A stretch of DNA of 64,000 bases from Schistocephalus solidus (GCA_017591395.1 WEDG01001070.1:1-64000); one strand, 5' to 3'. Positions 12,267 through 25,830 are shown, counted from the first letter of the stretch. Notes: a model not told the origin generated them from the sequence alone. Numbers and translations are program-made.

Positions 12267-14090
12267 CTTAAAAAGGAAGTGATACTATTAAAAAAGGCTT
12301 ATTGACACGTTTTATACTACTTGTGAGGTAATAGTTTGTGCTGAGTAGAGATCTGGTTATGGTTATCACGACAAAAATCTGCAGGTTCATAAAATTTTAG
12401 CTTTTTAAAATAGTTAAAGAGCAAATCGGTTAATGGAATCCCTGAAAGTGGTTTCATCATATCTATATAAAGACTTTAAATTTGGAAGGAGGAATGAAGT
12501 CTTACATTTTTCTGAGGTAATCGTATTAACAGTTTGATGGAGAATAAATGATTTAGCAACCTATGAAGGGCCGATGTCGGTTTTATTCAGTAAAGAATGC
12601 AATCTTTTCAAGAGCAATGTGAAATGTATGAATGACATATATGCTTCTGAATTACATAAGGAGGCATTGCTTGTACTAAGCTTTCTATGAAAAAACAGAG
12701 GACATGAGGTAAATGGTTCAAACCCCTTATTACTGCGTTTTTCCTAGAAACAACTAAACAATAACACCTTCTCATTGTCGTCGATGATTAATATTTTGAG
12801 TTCATGAAGCCTTTCAGATATTTTCTTGCCATGCTTGGCAGACGATCTAAGATTAAAAAAAATAATTTTTTTAGGGTCCATATCACTGATTTTAAGTGAT
12901 TTGTCGGCCTGGCTAGTGCTTGATGCAAATAAGAAGTTATTTTAAAAATGGATGTGCATCTGACATGTCCGAATAAATTTTTAGCAGAAGAGTCACATAG
13001 CTGCCATTGTAACGTTTTTTATATGTTTTTAAGAAAGCGAGGAACAAGGTTATTGGAATGTTTCGAGTAAGATATGTATAAGACATGACATCTAAAATAT
13101 ATGTGATTACATCCAAAATAACTTTTTGGAAGACGATTTGTGTCATTACAGTAGAAATTTGAATGCCAGTCTAAGGATCCAAGATCCTTATTTTTTAAAA
13201 TATTTTGTATAACATCAAAATTTAGATAGGTCCATGAAATGCGAGATTTCTTGTAAAAAGCCAGTGGTAGAAAATAGTTAATAAATACATTGTCAGTTTA
13301 TAAAAGAATCATTTTATCCATATAAATGCACTGGCAAATATCGAATTGATAATATTATTATCGTTTTGATAAACGGGCTGAAATATATGCGGGTAAATAT
13401 TATAAATCCAATCTTTTTCAATAATTTGAAATCTTTAGCGATAATTTAATCATCAAAAGACCATTTTGAACTTATTTGAATATGTCAATGAAAAGCATTT
13501 TTATGGCGAAAGAATAATGTTTTCAAAGTATGCGTGTCCAAGCGAATGAAGGGACATTCATATCCTAGATTAAGTTCTTTACGAAAGATCTCACATAAAA
13601 AGGCAATTACACCTACGCTAATCTATGGCGTTCTGCCAGCAGAAGTCAAATTCTTCTCTTAAAATGGAAGAATCAAAAATTCGTGATGCATGTTGGATTC
13701 ACCCTTGCAAATAACATATGTGTAATTTCCATAGTAATGGCTCCCCTAAGGGTCATCGTGTTTTTTAACAGTCCTTGCACTCAATAAAAAAATCTTTTAT
13801 TATTTAACGAGCAGCCTGCAAAATGTAAAAAAAAACTTAATTATATATATTTTCCAATGTGCACCATGGCAATTGAAAGTGTCACTTAGAAATAAAATAC
13901 GGTGGAAAAGTTGGTGGATAAGGGGGTGGGTGGATATGTAAGAGGACATGTGTTGTTTAAAACAGACTGTTTTGTCCGTTTTGTTGTTCAGTAGCCGAAG
14001 AAGCTTTCGAAGTTGTTGTTGGGATAACCTTTGAACGTTAATCAATGGTTTTGCTCCTCGTTAATCGCTTAGTGCACTTCTGAGGGGCAT
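12267..14090. other. AT-rich region, nothing recognised
   Basis: Very AT-rich sequence with no supported gene. The 81-aa minus frame at 13800-14045 has no motif. A phrase near 13910-13950 (GGGTGGGTGG then GGACATGT) faintly resembles the tail of the Penelope-like elements seen at 21.7 and 40.1 kb, too weakly to call. Confidence 0.35.
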
Positions 14091-14099
14091 CAACTGCTT

Positions 14100-15850
14100 T
14101 AAAGGTGCATTTAAGCGCAGATTTAAATTGCCATATCACAACATCGAGCTGGTTTAGCTTGATTGGCAGTATCTTAAAGCCTCCAAAAATGCCAGTTAGT
14201 TTAATCAAACTTGGTTCATGTTACCCATCCAGCCTTCTGCAAAGTATGCATATAGCCATGTCTGATACGAAAAGCAGACTGTCGAAGAATGATATCCTAA
14301 GAAATCAATTTGGAATCCACCAGATGACTACTAGGCACATTTTATATGTAAAGGATTTCGGCAGATTTGAATAATTCCTATAACCCACTTGTGAAAAGCT
14401 GGGCAGCCTCGCTGGGAGTTAAACAAATGCCAGCAAGGGAAAGGCTTTAATTAAGCGTACTCTTTAGCCAACAGAGCTACTAGGTCCAACGGAATCCGTG
14501 AGTTCAATAACACTAGCTTACTGAGCTATGAGGCCTCACCATAAGCCGTGAGTTTAATCAAACTTGGGTCAAGTTACCCACCCATCCTACTGCAACCTAT
14601 GAAATCCGTCAATTTTGATACAGCAAGCAGACTGTCCAAGAAGGATTTTCTTAGCAATCAATCTAGATTCAATCAGATGACTACCAGGCACAATTAATTA
14701 GAAAAGGATTTTGGTTTATTTAACTATTTCCTTTGACCCATTTGTGCAAATCTTATTGGCTTTGGTTTGGATTTGAACGCAAGCAAGCAAGGAACAGTTT
14801 TTGTTCAGACAACATTCTAGAATCCATCAGATGAATACTACGCACTTTTTATATGTAAAGGATTTTGGCAGATTTGAATAATTCCAATCATTCACATATA
14901 AAAAGCTGGGCTGCCTCAGTGGGATTCAAACAAACGACAGCAAGGGGAAGGCTGACATTCAGCGGACTCTTTTAGTAGCAGAGCTTCTAGGCCCAAAGGA
15001 AGCCGTGAGTTCAATAACACTAGCTTATTGAGCTGTATGAGGCCTCACCATAAGCCCTGAGTTTAAGTAGCTTGGGTCAGGTTACCCACCAACTTACTAA
15101 AACCTATGGAATCTGCCAAATTTGATACAGCAAGCAGACTGCTTAAGAACGATTTACTTAGCAATCAATCTAGAATCAGCCAGATGACTACCAGGCACAA
15201 TTAATAAGAAGAGGAATTTGGTTGATTAAGTAAATTCCTTCGACCCATTTTCATAAAATCTTGGTGGCCTCGGTTTTGGATTTGAACGCACGCCAGCAAA
15301 GGAAGGCTTTAGTTCGAGACAAGGCTTAGGCCAACTGAGATACGTGGCCCCACCGGGGAGCCCTGAGTTTGATCAAACTTGGGTGAAATCTGCCCCCCTG
15401 TTAGCCTATTGCCGGACTAAAATTCACCACTATTGATTCAGCAAGCCTGTCTGCCCAAAGCAGGATTTCCTAAAAGCAATCAATTTAAAATCCGCCAGAT
15501 GACTACCAGGCACAATATAAATTAATACAGATTTTTGGCAGAATGGCGTAATAACTTTGACTCACTTGTGCAAAAGCTCTGTGGCCTCGGTTTGGATTCA
15601 ACCTCACGTCAGCAAAGGAAAGGCTTTTTGCACAGATAACGGATTAGCCAACTGCGCTGCGACAACCCAACGGGAGCCATGGGGTTTGATCAAACTTGGG
15701 TAAAAAGTACCGCCCTGCCTACTGCTAGGTAGAAATCCACCAGACTTGACACAGCAAGCTGACAGCCCAAGCAGGATTTTCTCAAAGCAGTTTATCTAAG
15801 AATCCACAAGATGACAACCAGGCACAATTAATTAATGCAAGATTTGTGCA
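14100..15850 (-). repeat. tRNA-like tandem repeat array, minus orientation
   Basis: Units of about 312-353 bp recur: CAGATGACTACCAGGCAC-like landmarks lie near 14321, 14674, 15181, 15496 and 15808, with a shortened 154-bp step at 14828. On the minus strand each unit holds an A-box-like motif (for example GCGCAGTTGGCTAA near 15650) followed by a B-box-like motif (GGTTGAATCC near 15595). This is consistent with a tRNA-derived SINE amplified in tandem. The same family lies in the opposite orientation at 18.45-20.16 kb. Confidence 0.75.
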
Positions 15851-18430
15851 TATCAATCGAATAACCGATATCAGGGACAATATTATATGTACCATTTCTG
15901 CACTGAAATACAAATTCTTACATCAAATTTCTTTCTTTCGACGGCATTCGCTTAAATCAGTCACGTTTTCGGTATTTAATTGCCACACACAAAACTTTCT
16001 TGTTCCTATTAAATATCTATGATTTGACTGGCAATTCTAACCGATATCATTGGCTTATTCAATTATATCATTTCAGCACTCAAAGCCAAGTTCTAACTGA
16101 AAATCTCACGTTCCGTCGGCAATTCATTTCCGACATAGTGGCTTTACAGATACAGTTTCAAATGCTCCCTAAGTTCTTACTTAAATAAATTACTTTCAAA
16201 TGGCAATTCTTACCGATATCAATTGATTTTTAGCATTCCATTTCCGCACGTCAGCACATTTGTTTACTTAAATTTCTCAATTTCCACTGACGCAATCGTA
16301 ACTATTGAAGTTGATTAGTTTTCCATGCTCGAACTTAAACAAAAAGCTCTCACTAAAATATCTCGCTCAGTCGGCATTTATATCTGATAATCAAAGGCTT
16401 ATTCAGTATGCTATTTCTGCACATAAACCAGAGTCTTTCGATAATATATGGCATTCCACGGGCAATTCTCCCGATGTCCGGTTGGTTATTCAGTATGCCA
16501 ATTCAACGTTTAAAAAGTTATTTTTCACTGCAATGTATGTTTTCTACCAGCAAGTAGTATTTTACTACATCCAGTCCTTTTTCAGTTACCAGTTACCACA
16601 CTCAAACCTTAGAAGTTCTTATGTCAATACATGTTTTTGAACAAGCAATTCTTACTGATATTAATTTTTCTCGTTCAGAATGCCATTTTTCGCACGATTT
16701 TTCCATGTCTTTTTACGTCAAAATCTTACATTTTCAATAGCAGTTTGTTTATTAAATATACCATTTTCGCACTCAAACCAAGTTCTTACTTAAATATCTT
16801 ACTTTCCCTGGTTATTCTTACCAATACCAGTCGCATATCAGAATGTAATTGGCGAACTCCAAACAAACTTCTTACTTCCAATACCTAATGTTCCATCGGC
16901 CGATATCAGTCACTTGATTAAGTATACCGTTTATGCACCCAAACCAAAAATCTTGCTTCATGGTTGCTGTCCTGCGGTCATTATTACCGATAACAGTCGC
17001 CTTATGTCTATACCATTTGCCGCACGACAACCAGATGTTATATTTCACTATCTTCATTTCAATGGGCCATTAAAAGCCGAAATCGATCACTGATTTGGTA
17101 TACAAATTCAACGTTTAAGCGTTAGTTATTAATTAAAATATATATCTATCAGCAGAGTATTACCGATATCAGTCGCTTATTCAGTTAAATATTACTACTG
17201 AAACCAAAGTTCTTTTTAATACGTTTTTGACCGGCAATGCTTACACTTATATAAAATTCTTTTCACAATACAATTTGCGCACGTTTATTCATGTCTTAAC
17301 GTAAAATGATCGCACATTCGAATGACGATTCTTGACTATATCATTCGTATATTATTAGAATACCAAGTTTTTACTTAAAGAATCTTACTTTTCCCTTGAT
17401 AATTCTTATGACAAATATCAGTCGCCTTATCAAGAATGTAATTGTGCGCTTGCTCAAACAAACTTTTAAATTTCCATCTCTAATGTTTCATCGGCCGATA
17501 ATGAGTCCGCTTATTTAGTATGCCATTTTGCACCGAAACCAATATTCTTGCTTCATTATTTACTGTCCTCCGGTCATTGTGCGGAAACGGCAGAGTCGCT
17601 CGAATTACTTTGCCGTGCCGCACGAACACGCATGTCTGACTTCACTAGCGCGATTTCCATGAGGCCATTATAACCGATATCGGTCAGCTTATTCGGTATA
17701 ATATTTCCGCACACTGAAGCACGTTCTCGAGTCAGAAATCAAGCTTTATCTGCAAAGTCTCGGCTTCGCTTTCCGGTCGCAAAATGTATGCATTTGCCAC
17801 ACACAACAAAGTTCAAACTTCAATATTATGCTTTGTATCGGCCGTATAAACGATATCAGACGCTTATAAAAGTATCCATTTATGACCTCAAACCAATGTT
17901 ATCTTTCATCTATCTCACTTTCCATCGGTAATTCATACTATCACTCGCTTATTCAGTAAATCATTTGCCGGTGGCGTTCGCTAGTTTTCCGCTTGATGCT
18001 CCATTCAAGGCGCACGTCTAACCGATATCAATCACTTATTCAGAAAACGTTTACCGCACTCATGCTCTGGTTCTTACTTCGTTTATAAGTTTCCCGCTTG
18101 CGATCTTGCTGGGTTTTCGATGTCAGGCACTTTTCGCCAAAAATGATTAACGATCTCAAGTCTCTTATTCCAAAATACAATTATCTTACTCAAAACCATG
18201 CTTCTTACATCAAAATCCTAACTTTTCATTGGCGATTTCTTTCTGATATTAGTCAGCTTATTTAGTATTACGTAGCCGCATTCAAAACCCTCGTTCTTAT
18301 TGTATATATTACTGCTTTTTAGCGGCACGATTCTCACGCGATATCAGGTGTTTGTTCAGTATACGAATTTCTTGTTGCAATATATTACTTCTGCGTTTCT
18401 GCGATAATTCAAGTGCAGGCGTGCAGTCGA
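15851..18430 (+). repeat. 87-bp satellite array, diverged
   Basis: Tandem repeats with consensus GGCAATTCTTACCGATATC followed by AGTCGCTTATTCAGTATACC, a CCGCACTCAAACC block and AGTTCTTACTTCAATATCT. GGCAATTC landmarks near 16030, 16118 and 16202 give a period of 84-88 bp. Later units (17.5-18.4 kb) are more diverged and more GC-rich. It is the same family as the arrays at 29.2, 35.8 and 58.0 kb but here is flanked by tRNA-like arrays rather than by a LINE. Long frames (16305-16640) are repeat artefacts. Confidence 0.82.
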
Positions 18431-20165
18431 AGATGATTCTGACATAACTTTTATAGTCGGCCAAAATGGATGGATTGAGATGAAAACCCTTCCTTATTGA
18501 CGAGTCTGTTCTGCTGTATCAGAATTGGCAGATTCCATTCATTGCAGAGGCAGAAGGGCGGTTATTTTGATAAAAGTGTCATTAAACTTATGGCAACCAG
18601 TGGGTCCCGTTGCTTGGATTGGCTACAAGCGTCTGTAAAGCCTCACCCCTTGCCTGCGTAAGTTCGTATCCTACCAAGGCCACCGAGATTTTAACATGCT
18701 GGTCAAAATAAATTATTTAATTCTCCCAGTGTCTCTATTGATTCGATTGCGCCTTTAGCTTGTCATTTCTGTGTGGATTCAAAGGCTGACCTGGCTTAAA
18801 GTTCTTAGCAGGAAGTCGGCTTGCACTGTCAGATTTGGTGGACCGCAGTGCGCTGCATTATACTGGCTGGTATTTTTGATCAAGTGTGATTAAAGCTCAG
18901 GCCAGCTGGTTGAGTCATGTTGCTTAGTTGGCTAGAGGCGTTGTTGTGTGCTGAGCGCTGCCTGCTCTGGCATGGGTTCAAATCGCTGCAGAGACTGCCG
19001 AGTCTCCACAAACGGGTCTAATTAATAATGTATGCCGGAAATCCTCCAACTTAATATTATGTGCCTGGTAGGTATCTTGTGGATCCTAGATTTGATGGCT
19101 CATTAAATCCTGCTTGGGCAGTCTGCATCGTTGTATAAAATTGGTAGATTCAAACGTTTCCTGGTGAGGCTGTGCTTTTATTATTAAAAGTGTGACAACT
19201 TGGCACGCCTGGTGAGGCCTTGCCGCTCAGTTGGCTACCATGGTTGAAAGCTGTGCTCAAAGCCTTCTTCTTTGCTGAGTGTGGCGTCTGAAATTCCAAG
19301 AGAAAGCCGATGAGTGCACAGAAGTGCGCCAAAGGATGCGTACCGAAAATCTGTTGAAATATCTGCACAGAATTCCGTGTGGCGCGTCGTGTTGCTAGGT
19401 GAATTCTTGGTTTATTTCGGAGTAAATCCTTCTTTAACGAGTCAAACTTCCTAAAATCAATGCCGGTTGAGTTCCATACGTTGCAGTAGGTTAAAGGAGT
19501 ATTTCGACATAAAGTGATAAAACCTATCGGCCCAGGGTGGGTGCCAAAAGAATTATTATTAGAAATCTGCCAAAATTCCTTACTAATTTATTGTAGTTAA
19601 TGGAGTTTTTCTGGTGGTTTTGTCTATTTCTCTGGAGTTAAAAACTTATTGGACAGTCAGCTTATTGTATCTGAATTGGTGGATTTCATATTACGTTGCA
19701 GTGAGGCAAGGCGCTTAAAACTAGCTGAGTTTCGTGTAAAGTCACTGCTTTTGGACCTCACCAAGCTCGGTTGGGGATGAGAGGCGTTCGTTGTACTTAG
19801 GCCCGGCTTTTCTCTTGCCTTGCGTGGATCGTCAACCGATGCCGCCAACATTTTTCATAATTTCGGACGAGTCATTGTTCAAATCTTCGCCTGATCCTCT
19901 ACTGTATGTTATTGTGCCGGGTGTGATCCTGGTGGATTCTATATTAATTACTTATGATATCCTGTTGTTGCAGTCCATCTGTTTTCAGAATGGATTCCGT
20001 GCGTTGCAAATACGTACAGCGAGTAGCTTGAGTCAAGTGTTGATTTGACTCACTGGTCCCGTTGGAGACATGTAGCTTAGTTGGTTAGATCGTTGGCTGT
20101 GCTTAAGCATACTTGCACGGTTTTGAATCCCCACTGAGCCACGGAGTGCGCTTCACACATGTCAG
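18431..20165 (+). repeat. tRNA-like tandem repeat array, plus orientation
   Basis: Units of about 305 bp. A-box-like motifs lie near 18612, 18921, 19222 and 20077 (the last reads TAGCTTAGTTGG), followed about 45 bp on by B-box-like motifs such as GGTTCAAATCG (near 18986) and GGTTTTGAATCC (near 20120). It is the opposite-orientation counterpart of 14.1-15.85 kb. Intermediate copies near 19530 and 19770 are degenerate. No intact tRNA is present. Confidence 0.75.
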
Positions 20166-21071
20166 TCAATAATATGTATTTAATCTACGAATTACACATC
20201 GGATCAAAGGAGCCTTTTGTTTTAATTTTTAGGGAGGACTCAGCTTCCTGTTGTTTACGAGTAAAGGCAGCTGTTTGAGATTGATCGAGCATTTATCTTC
20301 GCCTATTTTAATCGTATAAAAGTTTATGCGAATTCTGAACTCCTGATTTTGTCAGAGGCATCAATAGTAGAAAGTTGATTAAAAACTGAGAGGGTGATTA
20401 GGTTCTGTTTGCGTTTTAGCATACTGTCCTCATGGCTATATCTTAAATGCAAATTTTATTCAGGCGTTTTCAGCTAGTGCAGATGTTCCCATTTTATCCA
20501 GTCGGCAAACAAACACAGTTTAAGCAGTGCTTTTTATTTTGCAGTAGCAAAATGTATCATTATATTCCACTAATGTTTTGGGATCTGAAAAAATTTAAGT
20601 TTTGTTTCCATAGCATCTGTTTCATATGCAAGGTCTATTTTCAATAAAGTGACCCACGTTGGTTTAAGATCACGGTATAACTATTTATCTTAGACGTGTG
20701 GATTCACTGGAATTCTCTTGAATGCCTGCAATATGCAGTTAGAAGTCAGAGGTTTGCTCTCAATGAAGTTTTTCTAAGCAACGGTAACGAAATGCATTCA
20801 AAAGCTAGAATGCTGGCGTTCGTGAAATATCTTCATGCTACCTGATGAAATACTTAAAAATAACAACCTCGCTTAGGTCATCCTTCATAAGCAAAACATA
20901 TTTCAGAATTTGGAGAACATTCCATCGCAGTCGATGCGTATCCGATACAAAGAAAACCTTCATCTTGAAAAGAAACATTTTTATGGCAATGGGGTTTGAA
21001 GATATTTTTCATTATATCAGAATGATTTTATTTAATAAGTCAATGTTTTCAGCTGTAAGGTCTGTGTTCAA
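20166..21071. other. AT-rich sequence, nothing recognised
   Basis: Unassigned sequence between the tRNA-like array and the SINE units. Frames at 20447-20647 and 20845-21078 are Phe/Lys/Ile-rich with no motif. Confidence 0.35.
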
Positions 21072-21585
21072 GGGCTAAACGGGACATAAATGTTACTAGA
21101 AGCAGATTGGTGAGCCACACAATATCATCGTAATCGATCTCGCAACCGACAAAAGCAAAGAAGCCCGTGGATCGATGGAAGCTTTCAACTCAGCCAACGG
21201 TCGCGCGTTTGAATCCAGGTTTTCCGCTGGGATTAAAATATGACTGGCTTATGACAGCTAATAAGCCGAAATGCCCATTCAGTCTCCCTTGTGTTTATCC
21301 GTTCCTCAATATCAGCATATGCTACTCGTTGCTATAGCGACCATCTACGATAGCTCTTGTCTTATTTCAAAGGGCTAAACAGGACGAACATATTCATGAG
21401 AGCGAGATCGGTTAGTTACACACTATCATCACTAATCCCGATCACAACAGACAATGTATAAGCCCGTAATGGTTGAGCACCGGACTCAATAACCATGCGC
21501 CAGGTTCGAATCGCATTTTATTTCACTTAGGATTAGATCTGACTGGCTGATGATGCTAATAGCCAGAAATATATATAAAGAAACA
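21072..21585 (+). mobile_element. tRNA-derived SINE, two head-to-tail units
   Basis: The start phrase GGGCTAAAC recurs at 21072 and 21372, a 300-bp unit. Each unit runs through an AGCAGAT-GG...CACAC head, a tRNA-like part (GCCCGT..., B box GGTTCGAATCG near 21508 in unit 2) and a body TGACTGGCT-ATGA-GCTAATA. Unit 2 is truncated at the tail into ATATATATAAAG. The same family occurs in reverse at 39.6-39.95 kb with a better preserved tRNA head. It sits directly downstream of the 3' end of the minus-strand Penelope-like element. Confidence 0.7.
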
Positions 21586-21639
21586 AGAGGTAGTTTTTCA
21601 TTCGAGATTTTAATCTAAAAACAAAAATGTCTTCGGAAA

Positions 21640-23420
21640 ATAAAAAGTATTACTCCTAAATTTTCAAGTTTTTGACACCAACCCGTCGTCAGACTATATG
21701 AACAGAGGAGAATATGAAGTGGCGCGATAGGACAAATGGTGAACAAAAAAAGTTGGTGTGAGTGAATGGTGGGTGGATCATTAATCGGGACATGTATTGC
21801 AATGAACATGGCGAGAAAAACTACGTTGGCTTGCTTGGGAGTTGGAGCAAAGTGGCGATTTACTACGGCTTCAGATCAGATTATCGATAATTGTTTCGGG
21901 TAGTATTTAGGCGATACTGCGTCGGTTGGAGGTGTCAAAATGTTTGTATTGCGGTTCATGATGTGTGAGGTGAGGTTGGCAAAAAAAAGGATTTAAAGCC
22001 AATATGATTAGGGGTCGTTGCTAGGATGTGGGCGCAAATTAGTAAATAGTGCGCGTTATCCTTCGAATTGAGCATATAGGTCAACGTAACGGTTAATGCT
22101 TATTGTGTTAGAGTGCCAAGCATCAAGGAATTTTCGAGCTTGTTTGCTGTTTATTATGTCGATCACTTCGGTACCGTCCCCATTTAGGCGATGGTCGCAT
22201 TTAGGGGAGTGCACAAACACGAGTAATAAGGGGTCACATTGGTGAATGGCTAGCTAATGTTCATTGATGCGAGTCCCACGACGTCGGCCTGTATGGCCAA
22301 TGTAAACAGAATGGCAGTTGGCCCATGGTATGCGGTAAATGAAATTGCTTCATCGTTCTGTCGGCAGAGGGTTCTTCACTCTCCATAGGGTCAAGCGGAG
22401 AAAGGACGAACGCTTTTTGGCGAATTTGATACCAATATGACTTTATTTTCGAGAGATTGTTTTGCGAAAAACTTCCTTGTTAGGTAAGGAATAAAATTAC
22501 TGTTGCAATATATATCCATTGGAAACAATGTTCTGCGTTTGTCTCTGGCGTCGAAGAAAATTATTCACGAAGCTCTTTGGGTATCCAATGGACCGGAAGA
22601 ACTGATACAAATACAAAATTATTTTCTAAAAAAAGGTCATTGGTGTTGCAATAACTGAAGGCCTGATGGAAAAGGGTGTGAATTCAGCTTCTTTTTATGG
22701 CTTCAGGGTGGTATTTTGCATAGTAAAACATGCTTTCTGCAGTTGAGTCCATTCGGTTGACGTTTTTGCGAGTCCACCATCGACTGAGACGTTGTATGTT
22801 CACGTCTAGGAATGGTAGTATATATCTTGTTGCAGTTTCGCGTGTAAATTTCATTGTCAGGGGAAGACCCCAATCGAGACTCTGTTGCAATTGCTTATCG
22901 TTACAAATTTATGATTTCGAATGTGTCATCTTTGTAGAGGAGCCACATCTTCCGGTTTGGAAATTTTTAAGACATATTGTAGTCACAGTAAGACAAATAC
23001 GGCAGAAGCCCGGATAAGCAGAGAGCTATCGAGCGCCCTTAAACTGTTAATGGTTTTTGCCATCGAAATTGCCAATAGTTCTTAAAGGCAGAGCTTAAGC
23101 ATGTCTAAAGTGCTTCTTCCGGAATGCCAATAGAGGCACAAAGGCATCGCCCTATGATTTCAATGGTCAGAGATCATGGTAGGTAAAGACGAAAACAAAC
23201 GACGTCGAACGATACAATACATTCGTAAGAGCTAACTGGGAAATCCTCTAATTTTCTGTAGGAATGACTGCCAGCTCTTGACGATGTATTGTGATCCATC
23301 TTTGATGTGCTTTAGTCTCGCTTTTTAGCCATTTGACAAGATCGTAATGCGGGGATCAATCAGTGGTACTATGATCCTCAATGGTGCATACTGCTCAGTG
23401 TATTTCATGTCTACCTGGGA
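21640..23420 (-). mobile_element. Penelope-like element, 5'-truncated and decayed
   Basis: Minus-strand relic of a Penelope-like retroelement (reverse transcriptase followed by GIY-YIG endonuclease). Reading order: a LRIIVPLI block near 23390-23300, an RT active-site YKDDTFEII near 22945-22915, a PFLDV block near 22810, NRMDSTAES near 22770-22745, the endonuclease motif VYIGHTGRR near 22310-22285, and a KQAR-F block near 22145. Frames are interrupted by stops and shifts. The 5' end stops at about 23420, directly against the opposite-strand copy; the 3' tail ends near 21640 beside SINE units. The RT aspartates and the YIG of the endonuclease survive, but the element as a whole is dead. Confidence 0.8.
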
Positions 23421-23429
23421 ACATATTCG

Positions 23430-25690
23430 ACGAAGTACAACTAGAAATAATTGCCAACATTAAGGACGCTATAATGAAGAAAAGAGCAAAACTTCTTCGT
23501 TCTACAAACGATAAGAGAATGCCGACGAGAAATGTTAACCTTTCAAAGGAATCTCACATCCGCTGGAAAGTCAAACGCTCTGTCTAAATGAATTAAATTC
23601 AGCCATGTTGATGCTTCACAAACTTCCAAGCCAATCTTGAATCCCTTGTGCTGACCTCCACCGTCGAGTACATGCGTGTGGACATATGGTGCTGTGCTGC
23701 TGGTCTCCTTCTGAAAAGGAAACACAATCAAAGCATCGAGAATTGATTAAAATCACTGAAAACTGATAAAAGTATAGTCCTTGTGCCCGCCAACACAAAT
23801 TTGGCGGAAATGTTATCGTGGACCAAGACCGACTTCGTCCACAAGGAAACCAAATCTTCAATGACAGGAAAGCGTTCACCCCAATTGATGTTGATTCAAC
23901 GAAAAGCGAGCAGCGGCGGTAAATGAGAAAGTGAAAGAAATTTCTCGATTGAAACTAATTAGCCACGAGGACTTCAGACATATGACCCTCAGTGATATTA
24001 TCATCACATGCATATTGCCTTCCAAATATGCACAAACCAGATGCACGATAGAGGATCGTAGTACCGCTTATTGGATCTCCGACATACAATTTTGCCAGAT
24101 AGGCTATTGCGGAAACTATAGAACCTCAATGATGGATCACAATACAGAAATACTCGCAGGCATTCCTACAGAAAATGCAAGAGGTTCAAATAAGTCCTTA
24201 TGCATGTATTTTATCGTTCGACGTTTTTTTCTGTTTTTCTCTATATCGCTTGAATTATCCATTGACAGAAATTGAGCAATGTCTAGATGAATATCTAATC
24301 GGCATTCCATAGCAGCACGTTTCAGACATGCTTACGTTCTGCCTTATGGGCTCACCAATATCGGGGCTACTTGCTGAATTGGTCTTACAGCAACTAGAAG
24401 TAGAGGTCCTACAACGATAAAAACCAAGATGTCAACTTGTGACGATGAAAAATTGCACCAGAGTCTGAATGCGTTCCTCCCGACTGCTAAATGTACACGA
24501 TAATTCGCTACAAGATATATACAACCATTCCTTGACGTGAACATTAAACGACCCGGTGATGTTGGATTCAAAACAAACGTCCACCGAATGGACTCTACTG
24601 CTGAAATCGTGCTTAATTATGCAAGTAACCGCAGTGTCAAACATAAGAAGCTGGGTTTGCACCGTTTTCATCAGTCCTTCCGTTATTGCAACAGCAATGA
24701 CCTTTTGTCAGAAAAATATTTTTATTTGTATGAGTCTTTCCGGTTAAATGGATACCAAATGAGCGTCGTTAGAAAATTGTCTTGGATGCAGAGACAAACG
24801 CAGAACCTTGTTTCCAATGGAGATAAAAGTGCCACGGGAATGTTATTTCTAACCTTACATGGAAGGTTTTTCTGAAACAATCTCTCGAAAATTAAGTCAT
24901 TTTAGGCATCGTTTTTCGCCCCACAAGCCTGCGTCCTAGATACATCTACCAAAATAACTATAATGCAATGTCATTAACCACATACAGTGTGCGAAACGCC
25001 CTTTTTGTTTACATTTGCGATACAGGCCGACGTCTTGGGATTCGCATCAACGAACATAAGCTAGCCATTTTGCGGACGTAACACCTTATCACTCAGTTTG
25101 TGCGTACCCTTGAATTCGACCATTGCAAAAGAATTGGTGTGGCAGCAAAATTGAGCGTAATGACCAACACCAAACAAGCTCGAGAATTCGCTGAAATTTT
25201 GGCACTCAAGCACCACTAGCGGTAACAGCCACGTTGACCTGTATGCTCATTACGAAGGATTACGTGCACAATTTACTAACGAGCGCCCACATCCTAGCAA
25301 CGACTGCTAATCTTTGCGGCATTAATTTTCATTTTCCTTAACCCCACCTCACACATGGTGTACCGCAGTTTTACATTCCAACACCTCAAACCACGGCAGT
25401 GACCCTAAATCTAAGCGGAACCATGATCGATAATCTAGCCGGCCGTAGTTACTCGCCGCACTCCTCATTTTCCCAAGCATGGCAATGGGGAAATTGTTCT
25501 CTCCTCACCTTCCGGGTCCCAAAAATATGGCCCGTTAAATGGTCCATCCACTCACGCCAGCTGTTTGTTTTTGTCGAAATCTGTCCTGTCGCGCAACTTT
25601 ACTTTCTCCTCTGTTCATTTCTGCATCTGACCAAAGGGTTTGTATCACCAACTTGAAAATTTACGAGTACAACTTTATTTCCCGAGGAGC
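23430..25690 (+). mobile_element. Penelope-like element, plus strand, decayed
   Basis: Longer copy, head to head with the previous one. It starts with an N-terminal block (EIIANIKDAIMKKRAKL near 23440-23490), then IGSPTY near 24080, SPISGLLAELVLQQLE near 24350-24400, NRMDSTAEI-like near 24585, and GIY-YIG motif VYICDTGRRLGIR near 25008-25045 (the Gly of YIG is Cys). KQAREF lies near 25180. The catalytic YxDD segment, expected near 24430, is missing by deletion. The 3' tail (ACTTGAAAATTTA near 25655) runs into a (TA)n tract. Confidence 0.8.
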
Positions 25691-25697
25691 ATTACTG

Positions 25698-25749
25698 TAT
25701 ATATATATATAGTTCATATATCTAACAAATATCATATATCTATATCATA

Positions 25750-25827
<78 letters not shown>
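25698..25827. repeat. (TA)n microsatellite between two retroelement 3' ends
   Basis: Irregular TA-rich stretch, then about 35 uninterrupted TA dinucleotides up to 25827. It separates the 3' tail of the plus-strand Penelope-like element from the 3' end of the minus-strand LINE fragment. Confidence 0.95.

Positions 25828-25830
<3 letters not shown>

Noticed and set aside
14100..20165. CRISPR-like or short-spacer repeat array
   Set aside because: Units are hundreds of bases with no short identical repeat plus unique spacer pattern, and the genome is eukaryotic.
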